A stretch of 64,000 nucleotides of DNA, taken from positions 434,001-498,000 of the forward strand of contig NZ_JACYXI010000001.1 of the NCBI RefSeq assembly GCF_014842915.1, written 5' to 3'. Positions within the stretch are counted from its first letter, which is position 1; the number at the start of each line of letters is the position of its first letter. Positions 37,363-46,547 of the stretch are shown piece after piece. The translations under genes and the position numbers were made by a program. This stretch comes from Roseibium litorale. Lineage in GTDB: Bacteria > Pseudomonadota > Alphaproteobacteria > Rhizobiales > Stappiaceae. Under the pieces are notes generated by a model, which saw only the letters and a list, made by a program, of their open reading frames with translations, was not told the DNA's origin and did no database searches.

Positions 37363-39915
37363 TCAGCTGTTCAGCACATCCTTCACCGTCGTCGCGAGCT
37401 GCTTGAGGGTGAAGGGCTTGGGCAGGAAGAAGAACTTCTCGTTCTCCGGCAGGTTTTCCTCGAAAGCGTCTTCCGCGTAGCCGGAGACGAAGATGATCTT
37501 CAGGTCCGGCTGGGTCTTGCGCAGCTCGACGAGAAGCGTCGGGCCATCCATTTCGGGCATGACCACGTCGGAAACCACCAGATCGATCTTGCCGCCGGCC
37601 TCTTCCATCACCTCAAGCGCTTCCGTGCCGGAGGCGGCCTCATAGACCGTATAGCCGCGTGACGCGAGCGCACGGGCCCCGAAGGCGCGGACGGCTTCCT
37701 CGTCCTCCACCAGCAGGATAGAGGCGGAACCTGTGAGATCGGCAACCTTCTCGCTCTCGGCTTCCTTCGGCTTGACGACCACTTCCTCGACCGCTGCCGG
37801 AATATGGCGCGGTAGGAACAGGCGGAACGTGGTGCCCACATCCACCTCGGAGGTGCAGAAGATATAGCCGCCGGTCTGCTTGACGATGCCATAGACGGTC
37901 GACAGGCCAAGGCCTGTGCCCTTGCCCACTTCCTTGGTCGAGAAGAACGGATCGAAAATCTTGGCCATGACCTCCGGCGGCATGCCGTGACCGGTATCCG
38001 TCACCTCGATGAGCATGTAATCGCCCGCGGGCATGCCCCGTGTGTTCTCGAACTGGGTGGATTCCGCCTCAGTCACATTGCTGGTGCGGATGGTCAGCTT
38101 GCCGCCCTCGGACATGGCGTCGCCCGCGTTGACCGCCAGATTGACGATCACCTGCTCCAGCTGGTTGATGTCCGCCATGATCGGCCAGAGATCCCGGCCA
38201 TGGATCACCTTCAGTTCCACCTTTTCGCCCAGCAGGCGGTCGAGCAGGATGGAAAGATCAGCCAGAACATCATTCAGATGCAGCTGCTGCGGGCGCAGGG
38301 TCTGCCGGCGCGAGAAGGCCAGCAGCTGGCGCACAAGGCCTGCCGCACGGTTGGCGTTCTGCTTGATGTTCATGATGTCCTGGAAAGACGGATCGGTCGG
38401 ACGGTGGCTGGCAAGCAGCAGATCCGAGAAACCAATGATCGCCGTCAGGACGTTGTTGAAGTCGTGAGCGACACCACCGGCCAGCTGGCCGATGGCCTGC
38501 ATTTTCTGGCTCTGAGCAAACTGGGCTTCAAGGGCCCGCTGCTGAGTGGTCTCCAGCGCATAGACAATGGCCGCTTCGCCGTCCCCTTCCCCGTCGCGCA
38601 CGGCAGAGACATAGAAGGTGGCAGAGCGCGGGTCGTTGCCATCGTTCAAGGCAATATCGATGGGCGCGATTTCGCCGATGCCATTGGCCGCAGCGTTCAG
38701 CGCACGGCCCAGCTCTTCCCGGCCACTGGCAGCAACATAGTTCTCCAGCTTCGGCGGTTCACCAGAGAGATCGACAGCACCGAAGAGGCGCAGGAACGGC
38801 GCGTTGGTGCGCAGCACCCGGCCTTCCTCGTCCAGCGAGGCGATGGCAATCGGCGTGTTGTTGAAGAAGCGCGCGAAACGGACTTCCGCAGCGCGCAGGG
38901 CCTCTGAGACTTCTTCCCCGCGTGAGCGGTTCAGCACCAGGGTGCGGCTGTCACCTGGCTGGCCGTTTTCGCCGAAAGGAACCCGGTGCAGCAAGCGCAC
39001 CGGCAGGCTGCGGCCATTGCGGGTGACGAAGTCGAGATCAAAGGTCTCACTCTTCACCTCGCCAGCCAGCCCCTTCACCGAGCGGATCAGCTCGGTGCCG
39101 TCGCCCCGCACGATATCGCCAAGGCCGAGATCACCTGCCTCGAACTGGGCAAGGTCATGTCCCAGCCAGTCGGCCAGGGTTGCGTTCAGATAGAGGATCC
39201 GGCCTTCGCCATCACAGGAGAAGAACCCTGCAGGGGCGTGGTCGAGGAAATTGATGACACGCTGCAGCTCCTGGAAGGAATTCTCCTGATCTGCCCGGTC
39301 CCTCGTGATGTCGGCCAGTTGCCAGACAGACAGGCGGCGGCCCGAGCCGCCTTCCTTGCGCGGAACCTGAAGCGGACGCACGGAAACGCGGTACCAGCGC
39401 GGATTGCCCTCATGCCGGCCAAGCGGATGATGCATGCGGATTTCTTCCTGAGCCCGGCGCCCCTCACGGGCGGCCTGAGACAGTCGGAAGATCGCATCGG
39501 CAGCATCCGGGTCGGAGGAGAAGACCCGCTCCATGACACGGATGGCCGAGACCGTCTCGGCGCCGGTCAAATCGGCATAGGACTGGTTGGCATAGAGAAT
39601 GCGCCCATCCGGGTCCGTGATCAGGGCGCCATCGTCCAAAGAGTTCAGGAAGGCTGCTGCAACAGGATTACCCTGATTGCGGGTGCCGAAGCGCAGGAAA
39701 CCGATAGCCCCTGCGAACATGCAGAAGACCCCAACGACTGCCAGAATGCCCAGCAAGCCGACAACGAAAGGCTGGGCCTGCTCCTTGCCGGCAATGGCAA
39801 AGCCGGCGGCTGCCGCCACCAGCGCCAAAGCCAGTCCGATCAGCAGCCAGATGTTTCCGGTCCTTTCGGGCCGGTCAATCATCGGCTCTCCCGGAGCACC
39901 GTCCAGTTCACTCAT
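37363..39915 (-). CDS. cckA: Hybrid sensor histidine kinase CckA
   Basis: The cell-cycle kinase that feeds phosphate through ChpT to CtrA. The 850-residue protein has two N-terminal membrane helices (about 21-42 and 50-75), PAS-type segments (about 80-440), the H-box [17 protein letters not shown] with His484, and the HATPase region ([49 protein letters not shown]). A receiver domain follows with phospho-Asp783 ([13 protein letters not shown]). The domain order and HDFNN box match CckA. It is the last gene of the leftward flagellar unit, 84 nt after flhB. I chose ATG 39915 (MSELDG); upstream ATGs are possible. Confidence 0.93.
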   Translation of the reverse strand: MSELDGAPGEPMIDRPERTGNIWLLIGLALALVAAAAGFAIAGKEQAQPFVVGLLGILAVVGVFCMFAGAIGFLRFGTRNQGNPVAAAFLNSLDDGALITDPDGRILYANQSYADLTGAETVSAIRVMERVFSSDPDAADAIFRLSQAAREGRRAQEEIRMHHPLGRHEGNPRWYRVSVRPLQVPRKEGGSGRRLSVWQLADITRDRADQENSFQELQRVINFLDHAPAGFFSCDGEGRILYLNATLADWLGHDLAQFEAGDLGLGDIVRGDGTELIRSVKGLAGEVKSETFDLDFVTRNGRSLPVRLLHRVPFGENGQPGDSRTLVLNRSRGEEVSEALRAAEVRFARFFNNTPIAIASLDEEGRVLRTNAPFLRLFGAVDLSGEPPKLENYVAASGREELGRALNAAANGIGEIAPIDIALNDGNDPRSATFYVSAVRDGEGDGEAAIVYALETTQQRALEAQFAQSQKMQAIGQLAGGVAHDFNNVLTAIIGFSDLLLASHRPTDPSFQDIMNIKQNANRAAGLVRQLLAFSRRQTLRPQQLHLNDVLADLSILLDRLLGEKVELKVIHGRDLWPIMADINQLEQVIVNLAVNAGDAMSEGGKLTIRTSNVTEAESTQFENTRGMPAGDYMLIEVTDTGHGMPPEVMAKIFDPFFSTKEVGKGTGLGLSTVYGIVKQTGGYIFCTSEVDVGTTFRLFLPRHIPAAVEEVVVKPKEAESEKVADLTGSASILLVEDEEAVRAFGARALASRGYTVYEAASGTEALEVMEEAGGKIDLVVSDVVMPEMDGPTLLVELRKTQPDLKIIFVSGYAEDAFEENLPENEKFFFLPKPFTLKQLATTVKDVLNS

Positions 39916-39999
39916 TCCTGTAACTCCCCGGCTCGAATCGTTCTGATGAGCCATCCCAAAGCATTCTGTGCAATTCACCGGAATTCAACCGGCGCAGGG

Positions 40000-41079
40000 C
40001 TATTTCCGGCGCCCCCCGGCGCGTTTCCGCATCTTAAAGACGAAGCCGATCACTTCGGCGACAGCCTTGAAGTGCTCTTCTGGAATTTCCTGTTCGATTT
40101 CGACGGTCGCATAAAGCGCACGGGCCAGCGGCGGGTTCTCGATCACCGGCACATCGTTCTCCTTCGCGACCTCGCGGATCCGGAGCGCGACCGCATCGAC
40201 ACCCTTGGCAAGACAGACCGGAGCCCCCATCCCGGTCTCATATTTCAGCGCCACAGCATAGTGGGTCGGGTTTGTGACCACCACTGTCGCCGACGGGACC
40301 GCCGCCATCATGCGCTTCCGGCTCCGCTCCTGGCGCAACTGCCGGATCTTACCCTTGATATGCGGATCCCCTTCGGTCTGCTTGTACTCTTCCTTGACTT
40401 CCTGCAGCGACATGCGCTGCTTCTCGTACCACTTGTGCCGCTGGTAGAGCAGATCGCCGCCTGCGACCAGGGTCATGACCGCAAGAACAGCAGCAAGAAG
40501 CTGGAGTGAAAGGTCGCGGGTCTCCTCAAGCACGATATGAACATCCGCAAAGAGCATGAGCTCCGCTTCGTTCTTATGCGGCAGCAGCACCGCCGTCATG
40601 ATCGCACCGACAATGGCGATCTTCAAAATCCCCTTGGCGAAGTTCACCAGACTTTCTGAGGAGAACAGGCGCTTGAAGCCAGACAGCGGCGACACCTTGG
40701 AAAATTTCGGCTTGATCGGTTCGGCGGTGAAGACGATCTGATGCTGAACAAGGTTACCCGCTACTGCCATCACGGCAATCACGAGAATGGGCACGGAGAC
40801 GATCAGGGCAACGGACTGGCCGGTATCGCGCCATAGTGCCTTGAGAGCCAATCCATCCATCGGAATTTCATGGGCGTGCTCGATATAGCCCCTCAGCGAC
40901 CCTCCCAGTGACGCCGCCATGTCCGGCAGGAAAATGGCCACCATCAGCGTGCTGCCCGCGAGGGTAAACCACGTGCTGACTTCCTGCGATTTCGGTATGT
41001 CCCCCTTTTCATGCGCGTCTCTCAAGCGCTTTTGCGTGGGGTCCTCGGTTTTCTCCGAGTCATCGGATCCGTCTGACAT
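40000..41079 (-). CDS. flhB: Flagellar type III export gate protein FlhB
   Basis: A component of the flagellar export apparatus that switches substrate specificity by autocleavage at NPTH. The 359-residue protein begins with the family pattern SEKTEDPTQKRLRDAHEKGDIPKSQEV, has four membrane helices, and shows VVVTNPTHYAVALKYE with the cleavage motif near residue 268. Its start lies 8 nt after the fliR stop. Confidence 0.96.
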   Translation of the reverse strand: MSDGSDDSEKTEDPTQKRLRDAHEKGDIPKSQEVSTWFTLAGSTLMVAIFLPDMAASLGGSLRGYIEHAHEIPMDGLALKALWRDTGQSVALIVSVPILVIAVMAVAGNLVQHQIVFTAEPIKPKFSKVSPLSGFKRLFSSESLVNFAKGILKIAIVGAIMTAVLLPHKNEAELMLFADVHIVLEETRDLSLQLLAAVLAVMTLVAGGDLLYQRHKWYEKQRMSLQEVKEEYKQTEGDPHIKGKIRQLRQERSRKRMMAAVPSATVVVTNPTHYAVALKYETGMGAPVCLAKGVDAVALRIREVAKENDVPVIENPPLARALYATVEIEQEIPEEHFKAVAEVIGFVFKMRKRAGGRRK

Positions 41080-41087
41080 CGGGCCTC

Positions 41088-41861
41088 CTATCCAGCGATG
41101 AACTTGCCGATCGCCTGCTGGAAATGCTCCAGATAGACCGACATGATCGTGGTTATGAGGATGAGAAGCAGAGCAAGCCCCAGCGCAATGTTTACCGGCA
41201 TTGCGATGAAGAAAATCTGCATTTGGGGCATCAGCTTATTGAGAAGGCCGAGACCGAAATAGAAAACGAGCCCCACGACGATGAAGGGGGAGCTCAACTG
41301 GATTGCGATGGTGAAGACACCGGATAAGGTCTTGGTTGCAAGCTCGGCTAAATCCGAGACCGGCAGCGATCCTCCGGGCGGGAACAATTGGAAACTGTCA
41401 TGCAGCGCGGCAATCACAAGGTAGTGGGTGTCGGTCACGAACACCAGCGTAAGGCCGAGGATCGACAGATAGTTGCTGACAAGCGCGCCCTGCTGACCGG
41501 AGTTGGTCACATCAGCGCCCAGCGCCATGGACAAGCCGATCTGGCCCGCGATGATCACACCGGCGATCTGAAGCGCATTGGTGATCAGCCGGGCGCAAAG
41601 TCCGACACCGAAGGCAACAGCGAATTCCTGACCAAACAGGATCATCAGCCGCGCCGGATTTTGCAGCAGCCCGGCAGGATAGAGCGGCGACGCCAGCGGA
41701 TACATGACCAGCGTCAGCATCAGGGCAATGCTCAGGCGGATACGTGAAGGGATTGTCCGTTCGCCCAGGGCAGGCAAGAGCATGACCAGCGTCCCCAGAC
41801 GCGCGAACATCAACATGAAGACCGCAGCCACCTCAGGCAGAAAGGAAAGCTGCAAGGTCAT
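41088..41861 (-). CDS. fliR: Flagellar export gate protein FliR
   Basis: An integral membrane component of the export gate (with FliP and FliQ). The 257-residue protein has about six membrane helices and family segments FARLGTLVMLLPALGERTIPSRIRL, FGQEFAVAFGVGLCARLI and a late PQMQIFFIAMPVNIALGLALL. ATG 41861 has GGAGG upstream. Confidence 0.93.
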   Translation of the reverse strand: MTLQLSFLPEVAAVFMLMFARLGTLVMLLPALGERTIPSRIRLSIALMLTLVMYPLASPLYPAGLLQNPARLMILFGQEFAVAFGVGLCARLITNALQIAGVIIAGQIGLSMALGADVTNSGQQGALVSNYLSILGLTLVFVTDTHYLVIAALHDSFQLFPPGGSLPVSDLAELATKTLSGVFTIAIQLSSPFIVVGLVFYFGLGLLNKLMPQMQIFFIAMPVNIALGLALLLILITTIMSVYLEHFQQAIGKFIAG

Positions 41862-41877
41862 CCGCCCCCTCCTGCGC

Positions 41878-42147
41878 TCATGAGGGCGCAACGAGGATCA
41901 TTTCACCGATCCGCGCTGTGAAGGAGGCAAGCAGCTGGCCCATGAATGGCAGCGTAAGAAGAAGGGTGACGAAGATGGCCAGGATCTTCGGAACGAAAAC
42001 CAGCGTCATCTCCTGAATCTGCGTGAGCGCCTGGAACAAAGCGATAATCACGCCGACCACGAGACCGACAAGCATGGTCGGCCCGGCCACGAGGATCATG
42101 GTCCAGACCCCTTCCCGCGCCAAGTCAAGCACTTCTCCGCCGGTCAT
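41878..42147 (-). CDS. fliQ: Flagellar export gate protein FliQ
   Basis: An 89-residue protein with two membrane helices (VAGPTMLVGLVVGVIIALFQ and ILAIFVTLLLTLPFMGQLL) separated by the family-typical ALTQIQEMTLVFVPK. It lies between fliE and fliR in the leftward unit; the gap to fliR is 16 nt. Confidence 0.95.
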   Translation of the reverse strand: MTGGEVLDLAREGVWTMILVAGPTMLVGLVVGVIIALFQALTQIQEMTLVFVPKILAIFVTLLLTLPFMGQLLASFTARIGEMILVAPS

Positions 42148-42181
42148 GACTTACCCTTCACCAGATACCAGCTTCACACAA

Positions 42182-42496
42182 TCAGATCGACATTCTCATG
42201 ATCTCTTCATAGGCAGAGATCACCCGGTCACGGACCGTCACCATGGTCTGCAGGGCCGTTTCGGTTTCCGCGATGGCGGTCACAACGTCCACCACGTCGG
42301 TCTTGCCTTCCAGCATGCCGATGGACTTTGCATCCATGTCACGGCCCTTGTCGACAACAGTTCCGACGGCCTGCTCGACCATCTGACCAAAATCAGCGCC
42401 GCTGCGCGCTGCCAGCATGTCGTCGGGCTTGCTGGCCTGCTGCGTCAGCCGGGCAGCAGTCTGATAGGCATTGCTCGCAAGAGAAGGAGTCGCCAT
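42182..42496 (-). CDS. fliE: Flagellar hook-basal body protein FliE
   Basis: A 104-residue protein linking the MS ring to the rod. The C-terminal family motif is visible as DVVTAIAETETALQTMVTVRDRVISAYEEIMRMSI. ATG 42496 is preferred (AAAGG 9 nt upstream). Confidence 0.92.
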   Translation of the reverse strand: MATPSLASNAYQTAARLTQQASKPDDMLAARSGADFGQMVEQAVGTVVDKGRDMDAKSIGMLEGKTDVVDVVTAIAETETALQTMVTVRDRVISAYEEIMRMSI

Positions 42497-42575
42497 GGCT
42501 TGATCGCCTTTCATATTTCTGAGTTTGCGGCCCGGCACATCAGACCGGAAGGTTTAAGGACGCTGAAAGCCGGTC

Positions 42576-42986
42576 TCAGGACTTCAGAATATCGATCGTC
42601 CGCTGCAGCATGGTGCGGGTCGATTCAATCACGTTCAGATTGGCCTCGTAGGACCGCTGCGCCTCGCGCATGTCGACTGTTTCGATCAAGGTGTTCACGT
42701 TGGGCAGCTTGACGTAGCCATTGGCATCGGCAGCAGGATGTCCCGGCTCATAGCGGGTATCGAAGTCGCTCTCATCACGCGCAACCTTGCCAAGTTCAAC
42801 TTTTTCCGCACCCAGTTCCTTGTCGAAATGGGATCTGAAGGTCGCAATCTTGCGCCGGTAAGGATCATCCTGCGGCGTCCGGCCAGTTGAGTTCGCGTTG
42901 GCGACGTTCTCGGCGATGATGCGCATGCGCCCGTTCTGCGCCTTTAGGCCAGAGGCGGACACCAGCAGAGACTTGAGCAGATCCAT
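42576..42986 (-). CDS. flgC: Flagellar proximal rod protein FlgC
   Basis: A 136-residue rod protein. It has the N-terminal rod signature LLVSASGLKAQNGRMRIIAENVANANST and the C-terminal YVKLPNVNTLIETVDMREAQRSYEANLNVIE with the final heptad helix. It follows flgB by 27 nt. Confidence 0.95.
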   Translation of the reverse strand: MDLLKSLLVSASGLKAQNGRMRIIAENVANANSTGRTPQDDPYRRKIATFRSHFDKELGAEKVELGKVARDESDFDTRYEPGHPAADANGYVKLPNVNTLIETVDMREAQRSYEANLNVIESTRTMLQRTIDILKS

Positions 42987-43013
42987 TTGAGTTCTCCTGC
43001 AGCGTCTAGCGCG

Positions 43014-43418
43014 TTAAGCGGACTTGGACAGAGCGGTCTTGATCAGGCCAAGACTGCGGGAATAGATCGATGTGGCGGCCTGGAAATCCATCTGGTTCTG
43101 GGTAACGAGCATCATCTGCTCTTCCAGATTCACGTTATTCCCGCTTGGCGTCACTTCGAACATGTCCTGCTCTTCCACCTTTGCCTTGTTCCCGCCAGTC
43201 ATCGCGCCGGTGATGTGTCCCGACTTGGTAACTGCGGTCTGAAGACCGAATTCCTTGCGGCCAATGTGATCCGCAAAAGCGAAATCCTTCACGTCCTTGG
43301 CCTTGTAGTGCGGCGTATCGGAGTTCGCGACATTCTCCGCCAAAACGCCCTGACGCACCTGATGCCACTGCATCTTGGACTTCAGAGCCTGAAAGATCGG
43401 CAGGTCGGTCAGAGCCAT
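43014..43418 (-). CDS. flgB: Flagellar proximal rod protein FlgB
   Basis: A 134-residue rod protein opening with LTDLPIFQALKSKMQWHQVRQGVLAENVANSDT, typical of alphaproteobacterial FlgB, with the C-terminal QNQMDFQAATSIYSRSLGLIKTAL. The ATG at 43418 has AGGG 8 nt upstream; an ATG at 43427 is also in frame. It is the first gene of the leftward unit, downstream of a CtrA-type box. Confidence 0.95.
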   Translation of the reverse strand: MALTDLPIFQALKSKMQWHQVRQGVLAENVANSDTPHYKAKDVKDFAFADHIGRKEFGLQTAVTKSGHITGAMTGGNKAKVEEQDMFEVTPSGNNVNLEEQMMLVTQNQMDFQAATSIYSRSLGLIKTALSKSA

Positions 43419-43468
43419 CTGATTCACCCTATCGTTAACAAACTAGGCAAAGATTGCCGCTTTAAAGG

Positions 43469-43484
43469 TTAACGAAAGGTTAAC
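43469..43484. promoter_or_regulatory. CtrA-type binding site between flgB and fliO
   Basis: TTAACGAAAGGTTAAC matches the CtrA consensus TTAA-N7-TTAAC on both strands. It lies about 50 bp before flgB, and the divergent fliO starts 376 bp away. The remainder of the 440-nt region 43419-43859 shows no gene; a GGCACA/TGTGCC inverted repeat lies near 43571-43588. Confidence 0.75.
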
Positions 43485-43859
43485 ACGCATGTGCCGCTTT
43501 AACCATTACCCGCCAAAACCCGTGGACGACAGCATATTCCGTTTACCAATTGCAGCTGGAAACGCGCCCGGCACAGGAAAATTGTGCCTGGCTCTGTTAA
43601 CATTTGGGAGATGGAAGATTCGCGCAAGCCCCTCCTGCCCTGCGTCCCAAGGAGAATGAATGAAAGCGTAGACGGGTATCCGCGAAGCCAAAGACCAGAC
43701 TTCTCCACCGCAGGCTTTCCCCGCCGATGACAAGTCAGACAGGGAAAGGTATGACCGATGCCAACACACCTTCCGGATCACGGAGCGGCGCTGGCAGAAT
43801 TCGGACCCGGGACGGCAAGGCTGTCCGAAAGATCAGGTCCGGGCTTTATTGAGGTAGGC

Positions 43860-45626
43860 ATGTACAATTGGATCGCAGACACGTTCGGTCTCCCGGATGG
43901 ATTGGCAAGAGGGCTGGCTTTCGCCGTCGCGCTGGCAATCGTATTGCTGCTCATTGCCCTGTTCGTCTTCATCCTGAAGCGGCTGACGGGGGTGCGCCTG
44001 TCGTCGGCACGGGGCAGGCAGCCGCGCCTGACGGTTATGGACGCCACAAACATCGACACACGCCGCCGCCTGCTGCTCATCCGCCGGGACAATGTCGAGC
44101 ATCTGATTCTCGTCGGAGGCTCCAATGACCTGGTTATCGAGCAAGGGATCGTGAAAGCAGCTGGCCTTGGCACCTCTGTTCAGTCACGCAGCACGCCTTC
44201 AAACCATTTGGCCTATACCGGGACGGATGGCAGTTCCCAGGGGCTCCCATCTTCAATAGCGGTCGCCTCTTATGCGGCCAATGCCCAACAGGATCCGGAG
44301 ACGGATCGTCCTGCTGCAGAAGCTGTCGAGCCCACCCGCGCCGCCCCCCCTCCAGCGCAGCTATCAGTCCCGCCGGAACAATTTGCGCCTTCTCCGGTAC
44401 CGGCATCGTCGGCAGGGCCATCCGTCTCTCAGCACCAGCAGGCCAGAACTGCCCCTAAGACAACACCGGAGCCGCGCACAACCTATCAACGCCCCTTTGC
44501 GGCAGCCTCATCGAGAGCCGTAGAAAGAGCCACCGAAGCCCCGTCACCTGAGCAGTCCCTCGTCAAGGCAGCTGTGTCCGCACGCGGAACCGTCAGCCCG
44601 GCGCAGCCGCCGGTTTCGGCAGCAAGAGGCGCTCCAGCGGTTTCGCCAGTTCCGGGCCGTGGACAATACCGTCCTCCGGAATCTGCTGCCGCCCCGCAGA
44701 TCAAGACACCGGCAGCCAGTGTCTCTGCCAGCACAGCCCCGGCTATTCCCGCCAGCCACTCAAGCAGCTCAATGCGCCCCCCGGTCAGCCAGCAGGAAAG
44801 CCAGGTGGCAGGCTTTGCGAGAACGCTTGCAAGGCCCGCACTTGCTCCGGCCTCCAGCCAGCCCCAGCCTCCCCGGCAGGTCACGCCTCCCTCTTCCGGC
44901 CCTGCCGCGAAAGCCAAAACGGTCTTCCTTCAGCCTGTGACCGCAGCCGCTGTTGACTTGCCCTCTCTGGCACAGGCGGTTCCAGCGGCAGAAAAAGACA
45001 CCGTGCCGGTGGAGAAAACGGAAGTGCCGCCACTGAAAGCAGAAGCGGCACAAGAACCGGTAACCACTACCGAAGCAAAACCGGCTCTCCAGGAAGCTTC
45101 CGCGGAAACATCCCCGGCTATTGCCCTAAACACCGTGAACTCCCCGGAGCCTCATGCTCCGGAGACCCCTGAAGAGGATACGCTCCAGCTCGATGAAACC
45201 ATGCAGGCCGAACCGGAAGTGCGCCCCGCCGCTGTAGAGACAAGCACCGGCAAAGAGCCCGTCCCAGCTGAAGACTCCGATCTTTTTGAGCCGTCATCCG
45301 AGCCTGTGACAGCAAAAGAGGAGGCGCCGGAAGACGCTCAACCAGAAGACGCTCAGGCTGCAAAAGCGGACGTCCTGGAAGCTGCAGAGAAGGACGTAGA
45401 AGAGATCAAGATCGAGGCCCCTGTCCCGGTTGTTGCTGCCCCAGTCTCCGGCCAACAGCCTTCCACGGCGAAGGCACCCGAGATCAGCGTGGAACGGGGT
45501 GCCAGCGAGGCAAACGCCGCACCTCCCATTCGCGTCGAGCGGCCGAAGGAAGGCCCGCTGCCCAACCCCATTGAAGACGAGATGGCCAAGCTGCTCGAAG
45601 AAATGACCGGACCGCAGAGATCATGA
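43860..45626 (+). CDS. fliO: Flagellar biosynthesis protein FliO with a very long disordered tail
   Basis: A 588-residue protein. Residues 1-110 are the FliO domain: one membrane helix (GLAFAVALAIVLLLIALFVF) and the cytoplasmic piece LTVMDATNIDTRRRLLLIRRDNVEHLILVGG. The remaining ~470 residues are Pro/Ala/Ser/Glu-rich and look disordered. FliO in well-studied bacteria is about 100-140 residues, so the tail is exceptional. The ATG at 43860 has GAGGTAGG 4-5 nt upstream. Its end overlaps fliP by 4 nt. It helps assemble the FliP pore. Confidence 0.9.
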   Translation: MYNWIADTFGLPDGLARGLAFAVALAIVLLLIALFVFILKRLTGVRLSSARGRQPRLTVMDATNIDTRRRLLLIRRDNVEHLILVGGSNDLVIEQGIVKAAGLGTSVQSRSTPSNHLAYTGTDGSSQGLPSSIAVASYAANAQQDPETDRPAAEAVEPTRAAPPPAQLSVPPEQFAPSPVPASSAGPSVSQHQQARTAPKTTPEPRTTYQRPFAAASSRAVERATEAPSPEQSLVKAAVSARGTVSPAQPPVSAARGAPAVSPVPGRGQYRPPESAAAPQIKTPAASVSASTAPAIPASHSSSSMRPPVSQQESQVAGFARTLARPALAPASSQPQPPRQVTPPSSGPAAKAKTVFLQPVTAAAVDLPSLAQAVPAAEKDTVPVEKTEVPPLKAEAAQEPVTTTEAKPALQEASAETSPAIALNTVNSPEPHAPETPEEDTLQLDETMQAEPEVRPAAVETSTGKEPVPAEDSDLFEPSSEPVTAKEEAPEDAQPEDAQAAKADVLEAAEKDVEEIKIEAPVPVVAAPVSGQQPSTAKAPEISVERGASEANAAPPIRVERPKEGPLPNPIEDEMAKLLEEMTGPQRS

Positions 45627-46390
45627 GGTCACGCTCAGGCGCAGTCATGTTCCGTATTCTCACCATTGCAGGGCTGGGAGCCATTGCGCTTGCCGCAGGG
45701 CTGGCCGGACAGGCGCTCGCGCAGGACATTTCCATCGGACTGGGCGAAGGAACGACCCTGACGGAGCGCGCGGTTCAGCTTGTCGCGCTGCTGACGGTTC
45801 TTAGTCTGGCTCCGTCCATTCTCGTGATGGTCACCAGCTTTACCCGCATCGTGGTGGTGCTCTCCCTTCTGCGTTCAGCCATCGGCCTGCAAACGGCCCC
45901 GCCAAACATGGTCATGATCAGTCTGGCGCTGTTCCTGAGCGCCTTCATCATGGCCCCCACCTTGCAGACCGCCTATGATGAGGGCATCCAGCCTCTCGTC
46001 GACGGGACAATCGAATTCGATCAAGCTTTCGAACGCACGTCGGCGCCTTTCAGAACCTTCATGCTTTCGCAGGTCCGCGAGAAGGATCTGGGGCTTTTTC
46101 AGGAGCTTTCCGGACAAGAGGCACCACAAACGCCCGACGATCTTGAAATGAAGATCCTCGTTCCCGCTTTCATGATCAGCGAGTTGCGCAGAGCATTCGA
46201 AATCGGATTTCTACTCTATCTTCCCTTCCTCATCATAGATCTGGTTGTGGCATCCGTCTTGATGTCCATGGGTATGATGATGCTGCCGCCAGTCGTTATT
46301 TCCCTTCCCTTCAAGCTGATTTTCTTTGTTCTGGTCGATGGATGGAACATGGTGGCGGGAAGTCTCGTCAAAAGTTTTGGAGCGGGATAA
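45623..46390 (+). CDS. fliP: Flagellar export gate protein FliP
   Basis: A core membrane component of the export gate. The 255-residue protein has a signal-like N-terminus (AGLGAIALAAGLAGQALAQDISIGLGEG) and the family segments LSLAPSILVMVTSFTRIVVV, LLRSAIGLQTAPPNMVMI, and LVPAFMISELRRAFEIGFLLYLPF. The ATG overlaps the fliO stop (ATGA), showing coupling. Internal ATG 45647 is an alternative start. Confidence 0.96.
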   Translation: MRSRSGAVMFRILTIAGLGAIALAAGLAGQALAQDISIGLGEGTTLTERAVQLVALLTVLSLAPSILVMVTSFTRIVVVLSLLRSAIGLQTAPPNMVMISLALFLSAFIMAPTLQTAYDEGIQPLVDGTIEFDQAFERTSAPFRTFMLSQVREKDLGLFQELSGQEAPQTPDDLEMKILVPAFMISELRRAFEIGFLLYLPFLIIDLVVASVLMSMGMMMLPPVVISLPFKLIFFVLVDGWNMVAGSLVKSFGAG

Positions 46391-46547
46391 GGGCACCAAG
46401 CACAACTCGAGATAGAACTCGTCTTTTCTTCCGCAAACTGGGGAAAAATGCGCCGGAACGTAGAGGAATTTTAATGCATATCGCAAAGGATACGAGGTTA
46501 GGCGGCCACGGATTTCCCTGACCGCAACCAGTATCAGGAACCACACT

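Noticed and set aside
43571..43588. GGCACA/TGTGCC inverted repeat as a sigma-54 promoter for fliO
   Set aside because: The GG and GC halves are not at the required -24/-12 spacing; it is recorded only as an inverted repeat.
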